From contig VXAI01000137.1 in the NCBI GenBank assembly GCA_013399305.1, forward strand, positions 976,696 through 1,040,695: a DNA stretch of 64,000 bases, written 5' to 3'. Under the pieces are notes generated by a model that worked only from the letters and a program-made list of their open reading frames with translations, ran no database searches and was not told where the DNA came from. Of the stretch, positions 28,260-40,925 are shown in pieces (within the stretch, counting starts at the first letter, position 1; every line of letters begins with the position of its first letter). This stretch comes from Rostratula benghalensis. Taxonomy: Eukaryota > Chordata > Aves > Charadriiformes > Rostratulidae. Position numbers and translations under genes: made by a program.

Positions 28260-28626
28260 TCCAGCCTGAAACACCAGCAGGTTAATGAATCTGTGTTGTT
28301 GGCAGATGGTGTACTGATCCCAGTTTCACCATATCCCTCAGCTCTTATGTCAACCTCACCTCCAAGCATCTGCCAGGAGAAACAGTCACACTATGTCAAG
28401 ATAAACAAGGCAAGGTGCAGAACAGACTCAGATACCTGGCACTGCTATTCAGCGGGAAATTTACACTCTCCATGTTTGGATATTTTGACTTCAGTGATAT
28501 TTTAAGTGCCTTGGTTATACCCCGAGAGTACAATACCAGCAGGGAAAAGGGCCAGTACCTCCAGCAGCAATGCAGAGACTGAGACAGTACAAACACTCCC
28601 ATTTATGGAGGTCTTCACACCCCACA

Positions 28627-28768
28627 TAGTACCACAGAATGGTTAGAGTTAGAAGGCACCTTAAAGATCATCCAGTTCCAGCCTCCTGGCCTGGCCAGGG
28701 ACACCTCCCATTAGACCAGGTTGCTCAAAGCCCCATCTAACCTGGCCTTCAACACCTCTACAGATGGG
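28627..28768 (-). mobile_element. CR1 LINE 3' end, about 140 bp
   Basis: The plus strand shows accacagaatggttagagtt, then accttaaagatcatccagtt and aggttgctcaaagccccatc, the reverse complement of the CR1 3' end. It breaks off into unrelated sequence after acctctacagatggga. Confidence 0.9.
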
Positions 28769-29875
28769 AAACACCATCACTCTGTCAGCCAAACGCCCCT
28801 TTTGCATACGTCTTTTCCACTCACCCCCCTTCCAAAAAAAAACCTTTCCAGCATTATGATTCCAAATCTCAGCATTAGCACACCAAGCCACACAGGTGGA
28901 TTGAAAAGCAGATCCACAAGGTGTGTGGACACTGAGGTCCATCCCCTCATAGGTGGCAACTATAGGTACAAACAGAAGGATGGACAGGAGCTGAAGAGCA
29001 ACAAGTGTGACTGTAAAAGGAACCTGAGTTCTCCTGCAGTCCCATAAACTTCCCCTTGCTGGGTCACAGGCTGGAGGATTGTATGGATGAGGCAGTGAAG
29101 GATAAGTAGAAGAATATGATCTCTGTGGCTCTCAGCTCAGTGCTTTCCAGGAGCTTTGAAAATTTCACTTAAAATTTTTCACACCCCAAAAAAAGAGATT
29201 ATTGAGTGTGGAGACTCTGCCTTTGAAACCGCCATGGTCTATTGGGTAAATAAGCATTTAGGGATTTTTCAAAAGTGAAGTATTGATCAAATAAGCTGCT
29301 AGAGCTCTTCTGTAAGAACAAATTCCACCAGCAAAGCTGTGTTACGCACCTGAAACACGGTAACACTGACTTCCCCTGATGCTGCTGTAGCCGAGATGGG
29401 GAGTAAGAGTCCCAGAAAGAGAAAATCTTAAGAGAAAAGGGTTTTCTGCATAGGCAGAAAGATACCTTTGAGAGAAGAAGTGCTCGCCAGCTGCTGCATT
29501 TTGTCCTGAAGGACATTGCATTTCCATGATAGGCCAAAGGTCTGCTATGTAATAAATTCCTGGAAACATCAACTGCAGTGATGAAAGAGGTATAAGAAGG
29601 GACTGGAGCTCTGTCCTCCGTCATCCTGAGCATCCTTGCCATAATACAGGTTTCTCTCAGGCATGTCCATGCAATAGAACACCCAACAAGGAGGCATTCC
29701 CCTCCCTGAGTTAGATGGTCTCATGGCTATCTTCACCTGATGGACACAACAGCCACATTGCCAGGGTCTTCTAAGGTCTCCACAACAATATCACTGCTGT
29801 CTGTTGGTTGCAATGTTGAAGGACATAGTAGTCTTTTCTTGCTGTCCTCTCCTCCCTTTCACAGACAATATGCCT

Positions 29876-30631
29876 GGTGCAGGGTCTGGCACCTGGGATG
29901 TGGCAATCCCAAGCACAAATCAAGGTTGGGCAGAGAATGGCTGGAGAGCAGCCCTGAGGAGAAGGACTTGGGAATGATGGTGGATGAGAAGCTCAACGTG
30001 AGTGGGCAGTGTGCACTGGCAGCTCAGAAAGCCAACCCCATCCTGGGATGCATCAAAAGAATCATGGCCAGCAGGTCATCTATCCCTCTATTCTGCTCTA
30101 ATGAGACCCCACCTGTGATACTGTGTCCAGGCTCTGGAGTCCTCAGCACAGGAAGGACATGGACCTGTAGGAACAGGTCCGGTGGAGGGCCATGAAGTTG
30201 ATCAGAGAGCTGGAGCACCCCTCCTCTGAGGACAGGCTGAGGGAGCTGGGCTTGTTCAGCCTGGAGAAGAGAAGGCTCTGGGGAGACCTTAGAGCAGCCT
30301 TCCAGTACCTGAAGGGAGCTCCAGGAGAGCTGGAGAGGGACTCTTTGTCAGGGATTGGAGTAACAGGACAAGGGGTAACGGCTCTAAGTTGAAAGTGGGG
30401 AGATTTAGATCAGATACCAGAAAGAAATTCTTTCCTGGGAGGGTGGTGAGGCACTGGCCCAGGTTGCCCAGAGAAGCTGTGGCTGCTCCAGCCCTGGAGG
30501 GGTTCAAGGCCAGGTTGGATGGGGCTTTGAGCAACCTGGTCTGGTGGGAGGTGTCCCTGCCCAGGGCAGGGGGGTTAGAACTGGATGATCTTTAAGGTTC
30601 CTTCCCACTCTAACCATTCTATGATTCTATC
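29876..30631 (+). mobile_element. CR1 LINE, longest copy in the window (about 755 bp)
   Basis: It begins in ORF2 at ggtgcagggtctggcacctg, continues through the RT C-terminal motifs ([18 protein letters not shown], then [16 protein letters not shown] and [14 protein letters not shown]), and ends ggttccttcccactctaacc, then attctatgattctatc. The reading frame shifts at least once near 30180. Much of the rest reads cleanly, so it looks younger than most neighbours. It is truncated at the 5' end and cannot be autonomous. Confidence 0.94.
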
Positions 30632-31088
30632 ACCTCTGGCAGCAGAATGGTTAAAACCGGCATTTCTGGAGCGTTTCTGGCAGCTGCTGGGGCACCCCTC
30701 ATTCCTATTCCAGTGATGCACACCAGCACCTTGCCGGCTAGAGTCCAGCTGCCTCCCCTACGCCAGCACCACCAGAGATTCTCCACTGAATCCCAATTAC
30801 TGTAATTATTATTTTGTTACACAGGCAAAATTACCATTTGGGCTGCAAAGTGCCACGCGCACCAACAGCGCTACATGAATTAAACAACAACGCTGCTTTG
30901 CATGCAGGCAACACCTTCATCCAGAGATCCCAGAGCCACTTAAAACCATTAATTAAGCTTCACCACGGTCCTGCGAAGGTAAACTAAGTGTTGTAATGAA
31001 CAACATGTATGTGCTGTTGCTCTTCAGCACGGGGAAACTGAGAGAGCTCGGCTGGGTATGAGAAGCCCCAACTTAATCACCAAATAAT

Positions 31089-31567
31089 GGAGAATCACCG
31101 AATAACAGAATGAATCACAAAATTATATGGGGTTGGAAGGCAAAGCTGGAGATCATCGAAGCCAAGTCCCTTCCAAAGCAGGTCCTCCTACAGCAGGTTG
31201 CACAGGACTGCATCCAAGTGGGTTTTCAATGACTCCAGCGACGGAGACTCCACCACCTTTTCTGGGCAGCCTCTTCCAGGACTCTGCCATTCTCACAGGA
31301 AAGAAGTTGTTCCTCATGTTGAGATGGAATTTCTCAGTTCAAGAGTTCAAGTTTGTGCCTGTTTCCTCTCGTCCTGTCACTGGGCATCACTGAAAAAAGA
31401 CTGGCCCCATGCTCCTGACACCCATCCTGTAAGTATTTATAGGTGTTGATCAGATCCCCCCTCATCCTTCTCTTCTCCAGACTGAAAAGCCCCAAGTTCT
31501 TCAGCCTTTCCTCCTAAGAGAGATGTTCTAGACCCCTGGCCATCCTTGTGCCGAGCTCCAGGGTTGT
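31089..31567 (-). mobile_element. CR1 LINE fragment, about 480 bp, second subfamily
   Basis: The plus strand starts cgaataacagaatgaatcac and ggggttggaaggcaaagctg, and extends into gatcagatcccccctcatcc, ttctcttctccagactgaaa and atccttgtgccgagctccag. It resembles the copy at 54.0 kb (caggttgcacaggactgcat against caggttgcacaggaatgtgt), a different lineage from the copies at 10 and 30 kb. Confidence 0.9.
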
Positions 31568-32961
31568 ACAGATTGTATCAGGAAGAACCCAGTGGCATCT
31601 GGTCCTACCATCTCGCAGAAAATGCATTTAAAGAAGCCAGGATATCAGTTTAAACAACAAACCGAAGCACTCCAGCCCTGAAAAGAAATATCTCCCCACT
31701 CGCTGCCTCTGTCTGTGCAGATCTGGGTACTTGAGGAATTCAGAGCACTCCTGTCAGCCCAGTATAAATTCACTCAAGCCATTAAGCTTGAACTCCTGCC
31801 TCTGAAAGCGGGCCAAAGCTGCGGCTGGCCCTTAGGGGCAGGGACACCATTACAATCACAGCCCTGTGTTTCATGGGGCAGGGTCCCCACCAATAGCCCC
31901 AACCCCTCGATAAGTGCTGGGCCATTCCCTCATTAGGAGGAGTACATTTTTATTACTCCCTTCTGCAGGCTCCCTCGCTCTGCCTCTCCCACTCTCTCCG
32001 TGTCTAAATACGCGCCTGGCTAATATTGCTTGTTTACAGGATAAATCAGCTGAACAAATCCTATTATATTTTGGAACACTGACAACGGCGGGGTAATGAC
32101 ATTGAAAACAGGGAAAATGCGATGTTGTTCCTGCTGATCTAATGTCACCCACATGCTCTATCAGCTACGCCAGCTCCAATACTGCACGGAGGGAATGGAG
32201 GTCTCTCTGCCTTTCTGCGGTGGCTTCTTCTGAGTGCGTATCTGGGTGTCTTGTCTTTCCTGCTTTTCAAGTACTCCTTTAAAATTTTTAAGTATCATTA
32301 GAATCTGCACCATAAAGCAGAAAACATGAGGGCTGCAATGTTTACTAGCTCCTAAATTGAAGCAGCCGGGCGCTGGTGGCACAGGGAAGACGTTAGGTCC
32401 TATTTATTGTGTAGTTCTGTGCAGGAGAAAAGTGCAACAAAGTGCACTTCAGTGAGCCATATTCATCCACTTCCTGACGATTATTTGTGCAATGAAGCAG
32501 AGATGAAGAGCAGGATGGTTTGGGGGTAGATGTGTGCAGGACACCCAGGTCCCCAGCTCCATCCTGAATTTGGATGTAGGTCCAAGACATGGGTCCAGGC
32601 TGGCTCTGCAGACTATGTTTTGTCCCCAAAGCTGTTCTCACGTTACCCAAAGTCTGAGCCAGTGTTAATAAACTGCCTCTCATGAAAACCTACAGCATAA
32701 GCATATCCCACACTAGCACAGGCATGAAGATGCCAGGCTGGGAGTGTCTAGGGCAGAAATACAGTCAGAGGCTTGGACACCTCTCTGTAGAGACGAGGGT
32801 TTTTCTCATCTCCATCTTCAAACCAGGCAGCTTTCAGGACAGACACTTGCAGCACCTGGATTAATTCTACCCAGTGTAATGGTGACCCGTGTTGCCATAC
32901 AGCTGGATAAGTAGAGAAACATAATTCAGTGAAAAAAATTTAAAAAAAGAAAAAGGAAAAA

Positions 32962-33048
32962 AAAAGGAAAAGGAAAAGGAAAAGGAAAAGGAAAAGGAAA
33001 AGGAAAAGGAAAAGGAAAAGGAAAAGGAAAAGGAAAAGGAAAAGGAAA
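32962..33048 (+). repeat. (AAAAGG)n hexanucleotide array, left of gap
   Basis: About 14 perfect units of a six-base purine repeat lead directly into the N run at 33049. A-rich sequence (aaaaaaagaaaaagg) precedes it. The array resumes after the gap with a different unit. Confidence 0.95.
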
Positions 33049-33263
33049 NNNNNNNNNNNNNNNNNNNNNNNNNNNNNNNNNNNNNNNNNNNNNNNNNNNN
33101 NNNNNNNNNNNNNNNNNNNNNNNNNNNNNNNNNNNNNNNNNNNNNNNNNNNNNNNNNNNNNNNNNNNNNNNNNNNNNNNNNNNNNNNNNNNNNNNNNNNN
33201 NNNNNNNNNNNNNNNNNNNNNNNNNNNNNNNNNNNNNNNNNNNNNNNNNNNNNNNNNNNNNNN
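33049..33263. other. Assembly gap (215 N)
   Basis: The gap falls inside the hexanucleotide purine array. The true length is probably undetermined, because the flanks are low-complexity. Confidence 0.98.
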
Positions 33264-33357
33264 AAGAAAAAGAAAAAGAAAAAGAAAAAGAAAAAGAAAA
33301 AGAAAAAGAAAAAGAAAAAGAAAAAGAAAAAGAAAAAGAAAAAGAAAAAGAAAAAGA
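33264..33357 (+). repeat. (AAAAAG)n hexanucleotide array, right of gap
   Basis: About 15 units of a six-base repeat differ from the left flank by one G-to-A change per unit. It ends in agaagaag and then unique sequence. Confidence 0.95.
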
Positions 33358-35144
33358 AGAAGAAAAAATCCTATGTTGTGTGTGTGCTGGAATATAAAAT
33401 AAATACAGACATGTGCATCAGATAGTTCCCAGAGGCTAAAAACATCTTCGCTGAGTCTCCAAGTACGAAGACAGACCCTGCACTGTTTTTCACCCCGACA
33501 GCTACGCTTGCACCAGGCGAGTGAGAAAGGGTCTGTGCAGGATTTGGCCCCGAATGCAATTTTGAACCCAGCACCCCCTTGACCCCCTCCTCAACAGAAT
33601 GGTTATTGTACAACCTCCCGCGCTCGGCTGCCCTCAGTCCGGAGGTGCTTTAAATAGCATCGGCCTCACGGAGGGAGCTGGAGTCACTTTGCTTCTGGCC
33701 TCTTCCAGGATGGCTAGGGTTTGGTTGCTGCTTTTCTTTTTAAAAAAAGAAAAAGAAAAAAAAAACACCCAAAACCCAACTGTTGCACAAGCGTTCCCCT
33801 CGGTCCACAAGGCAACCTCCTGGCGAGGCAATACGAGGTCAGGTTTGCAAAGCAGCTGATTTCCCGGCGCGGATGTGAACGCGAGGAGATCCTATGGAGC
33901 CCTCCAAAAAATGCAAGGGCGACCGCAGGACTCAACCACAGAAGAAAACAGCCTGGGTCCCTGGCAGGGGATGCAGTAAGGATCAGTTCCCAGAAACAAA
34001 TCTAATTGTCCATGTGGCAAGAAGCAAAGGCAGGGATGGAGAAGCTGGCGTCTCGCTCACCTGCAGAAGCAGCTACTGGGGGACCACCAGGACCTGGGGC
34101 TGCTGCTGGGAGATGCTGGGTTGCACAGGCAGAGCCAACGTGGTCCAGAGATGGGACAGCTAGTGGGGGCAGGGGGGAGAGCTGCGCCTGAAATATCTCA
34201 GACACAACAGCAACTCAGCAGCCTTGGGCTCTGCTCCATCCTCAATGAACATTTTGTGTGAGCAGGGTCAACCAGACCCAAGGAGCCGGGGGAGAACAGC
34301 ACATGGGCTTGGCATTCAGCCACTTAAAGGCATAGGGTTTCCTCTTGCTTTGTGCTTGGGAAGAAAATAAATAGGTTTGAGAAGGAGGTTGTTTCCATAT
34401 CATGCTTCCCCTCTCCGACCCCCAGCTCTGGACAAACAATGTGGACTTTGGAGAGGCTGCAGGATGGGGGTGTGATAAGAAGGTAATTAATTACTGCCAC
34501 CATTATTTCTGCATGTACACAAATGTAGAATAACCTTTCAAGGACAGGTGTTTAATACTGAGGAACATACTTAATACCTCAAATCATCCTCTCCATGCAA
34601 TTAGGCCCTGGTCTACAGCCCTTGAGTGCAAGCTTTAGTTGATGTAGGTGTTTAAGAGATTTTGTTCTTCTCTCCCCCAGGGCCTCCAAAGCCACTTTTT
34701 CTTTCTTGCCTGGAGTGCAGAGCATTTTACGGAGGCAGGGAAGTGTCCTTTTCCCTGCTGGCTGAAAGCAGAGAGGTGGGACAGGGGAGGAAGCACTGCT
34801 GGCAAGGAAAAAGTGACGATGACCCCAGGTGGCACCTGAGAAGCCCCTGAAAACAAGCTGCCACCAGGTTAGCATAAGCACGTCCACCTGCATGGGCTTT
34901 TGAGGATACCCAGAGGACTGGGATGTTGCACAGCTATTCCCAGGCTGAACTGGGAACTCAAGCAGATACTGGAGAAGTCCTGTAGTGTTCACCCAGGACT
35001 GCTCAGCCATAGGCACATAGGTCGATGGAAAAGCCAGGAGGGTCTTGTTCCTGCAACTCCATTAGACCCCAACCATCATGTCCCTAGCATAAACACTAGT
35101 CATGCTAATCAATGAATTAGTGCTAATTAGTTAATGAGCCTGCT

Positions 35145-35265
35145 TGTCACCTCACAGAGGAAGAGGTGGGGAGATTTTCCTAATTCCAGTTACAGAGGGG
35201 CCAGGACCTTGCTCAGAGCAGTGGAGATTTGAACTCAGCTGCTCTCCATTATCCTGAGGAGCATG
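35145..35265 (+). repeat. Weak MIR-like remnant
   Basis: The elements cacagaggaagaggtgggga, then gaccttgctcagagcagtgg and agatttgaactcagctgctc are in the order of the MIR core and tail but are heavily diverged. Chance similarity is a real alternative. Confidence 0.3.
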
Positions 35266-35847
35266 GCCCCAGACGTCTCTGGTCACTTCCACCACTGACA
35301 ATAATCCTGAGAAATACCAGCCACATCCCTGGAGAGAGCTCCCAGCTCCACTTTGGCCTGAGCTGCACCATGTGGCAAGCTAATATGACATTTCTCTCTG
35401 ATGAAGTGTCTTTCATCCCAGAGCAGAGCCAGCTTTGCAGCAGAGATGATGGCCAGGCCTGCTGGAGATGGAGAAATGAGGAGTGGGAAGGTACATGGGG
35501 GGAGATTTGCAAATCACAGAGCTCAGCTGCAGGAACCCTAAGACACAGCACCCTGCCCCTCGTCCGTACTGCCTCCCCAGTTAAGCCCTTCATCCACTCC
35601 AGCTCCCAGTGTCAGCAAAGAGGAGGCTTGTCATCTCTTATCAAAGTTGCTGGGCTCAGCGAGTCCCTCTGACAACACGCTCCGCACACACGCTCCCATC
35701 CAACACAAACTGATGTGACCAATTATACAAACACAGATCTGGCAGCAAGAAGCCTGTTTGCTCCGTCTCTGAGTCTCCAGTGAACATTCCCAGAGAGGCA
35801 TTCCTGTATTTCTGAGGCTACTGCCTTTGCACAAGCTGCACACTCTC

Positions 35848-35872
35848 TTTTTTCTTTTTTTTTTTTTTTTTT
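35848..35872 (+). repeat. T-rich tract, 25 nt
   Basis: T runs are broken by a single C; no associated element was recognised. Confidence 0.9.
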
Positions 35873-38170
35873 AATTGTTTGTGTCCCTGCTCTTGCTTGC
35901 ATCTTCAGAGAAAGAAGAGGACAGCACTGTGAAAAGTTGACCAAGAACTGACCTCAACTGATCACGAGCCCGTTGGATCACAAACAGGAGCCTGTATAAT
36001 TTGGAATAGAGACATGTACACAAAACTCTAGTGCACGGTCTATCCAGTAGAGAGGAACAAAAAGCCTTATTGTCCAAGCAGAAGTGGCGTTGACCCCTGC
36101 AGAGATTTACTTGGGGTAGCCCGACTGGCAAGCGGTGACACTACGAGGTCTCAGGAACCCGATAGCTCTTTCCTGTGACCGTGAGTCATTCCCCTGGGAA
36201 AGAGAAGGGATCGGGTACCGGCCAAGCCAGTCAGGAGAAACGGGCAGGGGGCGTGTGTGCAAAATGTCAAAGCAGCAGTATCACACAGACCCCCCCCCCT
36301 TCCAACTCATTCCTCTTCCCAAGAGCTAAGCAGAACTTAACACTCCCTTTCACCCCAACCTTTCCATTTTAAGGGAAAATGATGGGGGAAATGGCAGACA
36401 GAGATGAAAATTCCCACTTTTTAGTTTGTAAAGTGATTTTTTTTTCCTTGAAATGCCCCTCTTTCCAGCAGATCCAACCTATGTCCTTCTTTCTACACAA
36501 CCCTGGTTTTCTGTCCACCATGCTAGAGAGGAACACAATAGAAAGGATGATATTCCTTCTTCCCACAACAGCTGGAAACATTGAGCACAGAACTAAGATC
36601 TAGGAATCCCTGAGCTGCAATAGTGCTAAAAGTTATGTTTTACTGTGCCTTAGCCAACCCTCATGTAAAACAGCTGTAGCACTGCTCCTCATTTTGGTGT
36701 CTCGGAGGTGCTCCATCAGATCTGTGTCTTACTAACACCAGTGATGATAAGTGCAAGCTCTGGGAGGAAGAGGAAAAACATGAAATAGGCTGTTTATAGA
36801 AAAATTAAGGCTGCTCCATCACTAACACTGGCCTTGCCAGGAGTCAAATTGACTGTCCCCTACAATACACAGAGCCCTTCTGCCACCTGAGCTAGAAATG
36901 GGCCTTCCTAACCTGGTGGCATGGAGCAGAAGAGAAACCAGCCCCAAGGGCCAAGGAGCATTCACCCTAGGGTGAGATGTTCATGCTGCCAAAACAAAAA
37001 ATGCCTGTGCACCCAGACACACCTGACAGCCATCCATGGAAGGACTGATCAGCAATGTGCCTTCCACAACCTCCTCCTGCATTCAGCTGAACCCCATGAG
37101 TACAGCAGTGGTTGCTTGGTGGGCACCGAGCACCTAGGACAGGCAGGAGGGATGCAGGGAAAGCAGAGGGAGTAAAAGAGCAAAGTCCACTTGAGGAACA
37201 GATGTAGGAGGAGATGTAGGACTCTCAGGGATCTAGGCACTGCTAACCACAAAGATGGTTTTGGGGAGCTGCTGACTTAAAGGTGTGCCTGGAAGCATCA
37301 GAAACACAGGAAGCCTTTGTAGTCAAGTCACTCATCAGACAATGACCCAGGTCCCAAACACCCACCTCGCCTGCCCTCTGCTAGGAAAGCATTGGAAAAA
37401 TATTGTCCAGTGCTTCACACAAGGCCTTTTGTTGGCTGGTCAGCTTCGAAAACATTTCTTTTCTCCCCCAAGTGACAGCACTGCCATGAAAAACAGGAAG
37501 AGATTGAATACAGTAATTTAAACAGTCAAACTCCATTTCCTGCCAAAAGGAAAAGAAAATACCAGCAAAAAGCAGAAGCCAGGCAATATTTGGGGACAGA
37601 CACTTTGATTATCTTGGACAGATATTTGCACTGTGTATCCGGTAAAAAGCTACAGTGATGGAGGTGACACCGTTTCAGTGCAGAGGCTGGAGCCTGTTAG
37701 GCTGCAGAGCAGCAAGTGATGCTGTGAGGAAGTTTTGGCTGAAGAGGAGACCAGGATCTTCCATGAAAGCAGCCCAGGGGTGCAACCAGCTCCTAAGTTG
37801 ACAGCCAGGATCATGTGCCAGCAACACACTGTGTTTGGGACAAGGCCCCAGCAAGGATCCCCATTCCTTTCACATCTTCCCAGCAGGACCTGGAACACTC
37901 CTGCTGCTTTGGGGTCAGTCTCCAATATCCTCCTCTTCCTCATCCATGCTTGTATGTCCCACACAGTTCACCCCTTTGGTCTCCAAGGTAGATGGGAAGG
38001 CTTTCCCACTGTCACTACTGAGCATCCCAGTAGTGCAATTGCCATGGGGCTTCAAAATGCACCTATTGTTAAAGTTATTCCATAGTAATGAAAATCAACA
38101 AATCCTCCAATGATCAAGTCCTGTGCCGAAGTGGCCCATTTACATCTCCATCCTCCTCCTCCAAACTGCC

Positions 38171-38196
38171 TTTTTTTTTTTTTTTTTTTTTTTTTT
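38171..38196 (+). repeat. Poly(T), 26 nt
   Basis: This is the longest pure homopolymer in the window. No retroposon body was recognised on either side. Confidence 0.95.
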
Positions 38197-38524
38197 GTTA
38201 AAGAAATCCAACATTTCCCAACTGTATCAACAGTTAATTACGAAGTTTACAAAGCGTGTTTAAACCACAACCTTCTTTATCCAACATGAATGCTGTTTTC
38301 TGGTTTAAGAAGCCTATTTTTCCCCTCTGCCCTTGCTTTTGCCAACACCCAGCATGTCCATACAGCCTCACTCCCTCTGTTCTGGACATTGATGGACCAC
38401 AGAAGTGGTTTTGGAACCACAGAAGCGGTCACGTTTCGGTGACACACAATACCCTTGCTCAGTAGCCAAAGGGGATGAAGTTGCTCTCTGTGCTACCATG
38501 AGTAGGAACGGCTTCGGTATCAGA

Positions 38525-38700
38525 AAAAGGGGATTTAGATGAGACATGAGGAAAAGCTTCCTCACAGCAAAGACAGATCTTGTAGAGAGAGGCAGGAATC
38601 TCCATCGCTGGAGGTTAAGAACAGGTGAGACAAACATCTGTCAGAAATGTTCTAAGTAGGGCAGAAGGGCAAATCAGATGACCTCATAAGACTCATTTTT
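38525..38700 (+). mobile_element. Diverged CR1-type LINE fragment of an older lineage
   Basis: The segments ggggatttagatgagacatg, then aggaaaagcttcctcacagc, gaatctccatcgctggaggt, taagaacaggtgagacaaac and cagatgacctcataagactc follow the 3' region of an older amniote CR1 family (GGAATCTCCATCATTGGAGGTTTTTAAGAACAGG type). No ATTCTATG tail survives. Confidence 0.72.
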
Positions 38701-39307
38701 TAACCAGCCTCATTTCTCTCTGATTATATGAATTTCTAAGCATTTGGGGTCAAGTGTACATTTTAAATATAAGCTGCTATCCAGTATTTGCAGAGAGGAA
38801 AGCCAGAGAGGTATTACCTGGAACTGTTCATCACCTGAGTGAACATCTCCAATTTGCAAATCAACTGCCCAGACATAAAAATCCATCATTTTTTCTTGAC
38901 TTATGCTGCAGACTAATAGGACACCTATGACACAGGGGCAGGGGAGGAGTGCACATTGATCTATTCATCTCCCCTCTTTTATTTTTCCACAAGAAATAGT
39001 TTTTAGCACAAGAGCACAAGAGAAGCAGAGACTCATTACACATTTGCCTCTCAGTCCTTTGCCTTCACAATGGGTTTTGCAAACCAGGATGGGGCAAGTC
39101 TCCAGGACATCTGGAGACCCAATGCCTCCAGCTGCATCTTGACCAGAAGACACAGCACATCCAGCCCAGCTTGCTGCCAGGTCCTACCTGACCTCAGCTT
39201 TCTAAGCTCCAGCTGCACCAGCAAAGCTGCTTGACCAGAGAAGCTGCAGACTTTGTTCTGTGCGACTGCATCCAAGTGAACCATTCCCCCACATCCCTGT
39301 AGTTATT

Positions 39308-39475
39308 ATGGAATCATAGAGTTGTCTAGGTTGGAAGGGACCTTTCAGATCATCGAGTCCAACCCTCAACCTGCCACTGACAAAAACTACCACTAACCCA
39401 TGTCCTTCAGCATCATGTCTACCCATCTTTTAAATACCTCCACGGATGGGGATTCCAGTACTTCCCTGGGCATTA
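39308..39475 (-). mobile_element. CR1 LINE fragment, third subfamily
   Basis: The plus strand reads atggaatcatagagttgtct, aggttggaagggacctttca, gatcatcgagtccaaccctc, then atcttttaaatacctccacg and gattccagtacttccctggg. The 'atcgagtccaac' and 'ttttaaatacctcca' blocks set it apart from every other copy here. Confidence 0.88.
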
Positions 39476-40466
39476 TATGTATTGTTAGGAGGGCTGTGCT
39501 GGGAATGGTCCCCAAAAGACTTCTCCTGCCCTGAAGTAACCTTGAAGAAGCATTACAACAAGGCAGGCACAGAAGCATCCTAACACATGGATCCCTCTTG
39601 AGTCAGGTACTGCTTTATTTGAAAAATATTTGTTACCAAAAGGCAGACCTGACCATGAACCAAGATGGGAGAGCATGCAGTGAGCCCAGCTGCATAATCC
39701 ATGGTCGTGCAGTTAATACCATAAAGAAGGGCTGGAATATTTCTTCTAACAGTGTTTCTCCACGATGCTCGGTGAGGGTTTCCCACAGCTCATCTCTCCC
39801 CATCTGCTCAATGCCAGGCGCATCAGCTCTATCTGTTCACACGCAGGATTTCGGCAGCAGAGCTGAAGTTCAGGTCCAGGCTCAATTGCAGGCAGGTTAA
39901 GCCTCTATTTGCACCAGCAGAGAAATATGTGACACCCACACAAAACACGGGAAAGCCTCACTGATGGCTTTGTAATTGGTTTTAGAGCTGCTTCAAATAC
40001 ACGTGTTAAGAGGCAGAGCAGCAGTGCTGGTGCGTGGCTGGCAAGCAGGACATCAGCAGCAGGGACGAGGCCCTCACAGACATATATCCAGGCTCCAAAA
40101 TACTTCACCAACCATCAAATATTTTCCAAGCTTAGCAGCTGGACTCTGCAACCCTTACAGCAGCCAAGTCACTAATACCTCTTCCCTTGGGCAGCACAGC
40201 TGATCCCAGGCAGGGCTTGCCAGCAGCTCTAAGTGGACTTATTTAAGGAGAGGACAGCCCACTTAGTTAACACTTTTCAGACTCCTGTTTTTCCTTCAAG
40301 GATCTCCAGGCTCTCTCTCCAGCTGCAAAGCCTTAGCAGCTCTGATTCACAGTGAAGAAACGCAGTCACAAATATGCTTTAAAAGTTTCTCCCCCCATGT
40401 CACCTCGTCCCTGGCTCCTTGCTCTCTCCCCAGCCTCTGCAGTCTTGTCCCTCTAAATTCAGTGTG

Positions 40467-40925
40467 ATCATAGAATCATAGAATGGTTCAGGTTGGAAGG
40501 GACCCTAAAGATCACACTGTTCCAAGCCTCCTACCCTCCTGCAGGGACATTTCTCACCAGACCAAGTTGCTCAAAGCCCCATCCAACCTGGCCTTGAACC
40601 CCTCCAGGGATGGGGCAGCCACAGGTTCTCTGGGCAACCTGGGCCAGGGTCTCACCACCCTCACAGCAAAGAATTTCTTCCTGAGATCTCATCTCAATCT
40701 CCCCTCTTTCAGTGTCAAACCTTTCCCCCTCGTCCTATGGCTCCCCTCTCTCATCAAGAGCCCCTCCCCATCTCTCCTGCAGCCTCCCTTCAGGTACTGG
40801 AAGGCTGCTCTAAGGTCTCCCTGGAGCCTTCTCCAGGCTGAACAACCCCAACTCTCTTAGCCCATCTTCATAGCAGAAGGGCTCCAGCCCCCAGATCCTC
40901 TTTGTGGCCTCCTCTGGACCCAACC
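40467..40925 (-). mobile_element. CR1 LINE fragment, about 459 bp
   Basis: It extends from the tail (gatcatagaatcatagaatg) through cttgaacccctccagggatg, caggtactggaaggctgctc and ttctccaggctgaacaaccc to gtggcctcctctggacccaa. Its layout is the same as the copy at 60.1 kb and the reverse complement of the one at 30 kb. Confidence 0.93.

Larger units (their letters stand above)
31568..38524. other. Intronic sequence with gapped array, otherwise unassigned
   Basis: Besides the hexanucleotide array and gap, the weak MIR-like stretch at 35.1 kb and a run of nine C near 36291, nothing was recognised. Confidence 0.5.
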
